Shown in pieces: positions 5,259 through 5,886 of a stretch of 5,886 bases of DNA. The notes below the pieces were generated by a model. It worked only from the letters and a program-made list of their open reading frames with translations, was not told the DNA's origin and searched no databases. The stretch's first letter is position 1; each line of letters begins with the position of its first letter. The position numbers and the translations under genes were made by a program. Source of the stretch: Phycisphaerales bacterium (GTDB lineage Bacteria; Planctomycetota; Phycisphaerae; Phycisphaerales; SM1A02). Location of the stretch: assembly GCA_029243925.1 (NCBI GenBank), contig JAQWRC010000245.1:1-5886 (forward strand). Direction: 5' to 3'.

Positions 5259-5886
5259 CGGTCGTCCTCTCCGGTCATGGTGACTGGAACACGGGGAAGC
5301 CGGTCCAGATCAAATCGTTCCAGCACTTCGGTGATAGTCAACTCCTCGGGGCGTTCCGTCAACCCACACCAGCAGGCAAGCAGTCCAAGGAGGCGTTGTG
5401 GGCGAACGCCCAGTGTACGGTAGGCTTCAATTCGAGTGTCACCATGCCGTTTGGCAAGCCGGTGCCCGTCTTCACCAAGCACCAGTGGCAGGTGCCACCA
5501 GTGTGGCGAAGGAAGATCCAGTGAGCGAGCCAGGAGAACCTGTCGTGCGGCGCTGGCAAGCAGGTCATCGCCACGAACGACGTCGGTGACTCCTTGGCGA
5601 GCGTCATCAACAACGACGGCCAACTGGTATGCCGGGCTGCCGCGGCGGGTCCAGATCACTAAGTCACCAGGGCACTCCGCGACATCATGAATGGACGCGC
5701 CGCAGAATCCATCGTCAATCGATATTGTTTTTTCCGGAACAAGAAATCGGATGTTCGATGTCGCATCGTCGAGCGAACATGGTTCGCCAGCATGCTCGGG
5801 CCTCAAGTGCCGGGCAAAGGTGGTTTCGTGAACGCCTTGCTGTGGCGCAGAAGCAGCTGCAGCGATGTCGGCGCGGCTGAGGTTGC
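5240..5886 (-). CDS. gluQ: Glutamyl-Q tRNA(Asp) synthetase-like protein, 5' end cut by window
   Basis: 214 full residues are visible, running open to the right edge; about 90-100 N-terminal residues, including the HIGH motif, are outside. GluQRS charges glutamate onto the queuosine base of tRNA(Asp) rather than onto a tRNA 3' end. Family signatures are GDLVIW (73-78 of the visible part), SPAYQLAVVVDDA (83-95), VVRGDDLL (102-109), HLPLVL (131-136) and a KMSKS-like HRLAKRHGD (141-149). The end comes right after a LERFDLDRLPR stretch, with no anticodon-binding domain, which fits GluQRS and argues against a full GluRS. A TTG at 5806 could serve as a start, but the upstream codons read as genuine family sequence (SRADIAAAASAP), so it is not the start. 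The zinc-binding segment looks altered: the second Cys of the CxC pair is Leu2, and Leu27 stands where the last Cys is expected. It overlaps the DUF192 gene start by 19 bp. Confidence 0.88.
   Translation of the reverse strand, partial: NLSRADIAAAASAPQQGVHETTFARHLRPEHAGEPCSLDDATSNIRFLVPEKTISIDDGFCGASIHDVAECPGDLVIWTRRGSPAYQLAVVVDDARQGVTDVVRGDDLLASAARQVLLARSLDLPSPHWWHLPLVLGEDGHRLAKRHGDTRIEAYRTLGVRPQRLLGLLACWCGLTERPEELTITEVLERFDLDRLPRVPVTMTGEDDRWLRCV
5265..5272 (-). promoter_or_regulatory. Ribosome binding site of the DUF192 gene, inside the upstream gene
   Basis: The minus strand reads GGAGAGGA, with AGGA six bases before the ATG at 5258. It is the strongest Shine-Dalgarno sequence in the window. 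It lies within the last codons of the GluQRS-like gene. With the 19 bp overlap, this suggests translational coupling. Confidence 0.7.

Noticed and set aside
5240..5806. TTG at 5806 as the start of a complete 188-residue protein
   Set aside because: The frame continues upstream with family-like sequence (SRADIAAAASAP), and a GluQRS without its HIGH-containing N-terminus would be inactive. The gene is cut by the window edge.

Overview
The window holds six protein genes packed almost end to end, with two cut by its edges. It looks like ordinary bacterial chromosome, moderately GC-rich by eye. I see no mobile element, CRISPR array, tRNA or rRNA. The mix is a bifunctional purine enzyme, an alpha-type riboflavin synthase, a glutamyl-Q tRNA(Asp) synthetase-like protein, an RsbU/SpoIIE-type phosphatase with a degenerate receiver-like front, and two small-signal-peptide lipoproteins. 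That points to a Gram-negative-type bacterium. A planctomycete/Phycisphaerae-like or related environmental lineage would fit, but this is a guess from gene style and not a demonstrated placement.

Layout. Positions 1-1439 (minus) carry purH, missing only about its last 50 residues beyond the left edge. Positions 1462-2691 (minus) carry a PQQ/BamB-like beta-propeller lipoprotein lying 22 bp upstream of purH; the two are probably one transcript. A good sigma70-type promoter (TTGACG-17-GATACT on the minus strand) lies in the 135 bp divergent spacer. On the other side of that spacer, riboflavin synthase (2827-3459, plus) begins at the canonical MFTGLI start. It has no Shine-Dalgarno sequence, but a TANNNT box lies just upstream, so it may be leaderless. 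Positions 3480-4700 (minus) carry the phosphatase, convergent with riboflavin synthase across only 20 bp. Upstream of it are a DUF192 lipoprotein (4728-5258) and a GluQRS-like gene (5240 to the right edge), also on the minus strand. These three form a second tight cluster with a 19 bp overlap and a 27 bp gap.

Functionally, purH makes IMP, and purine nucleotide (GTP) is the precursor for riboflavin, so the divergent pair is metabolically linked if only loosely. The second cluster joins a tRNA-modifying enzyme, a small secreted protein and a signalling phosphatase, with no obvious shared pathway. I found no convincing new system. The points most worth checking are an uninterrupted C8 tract inside a conserved motif of the phosphatase, the phosphatase's phospho-acceptor-less receiver-like domain, apparent loss of zinc ligands in the GluQRS, and the possibly leaderless riboflavin synthase.
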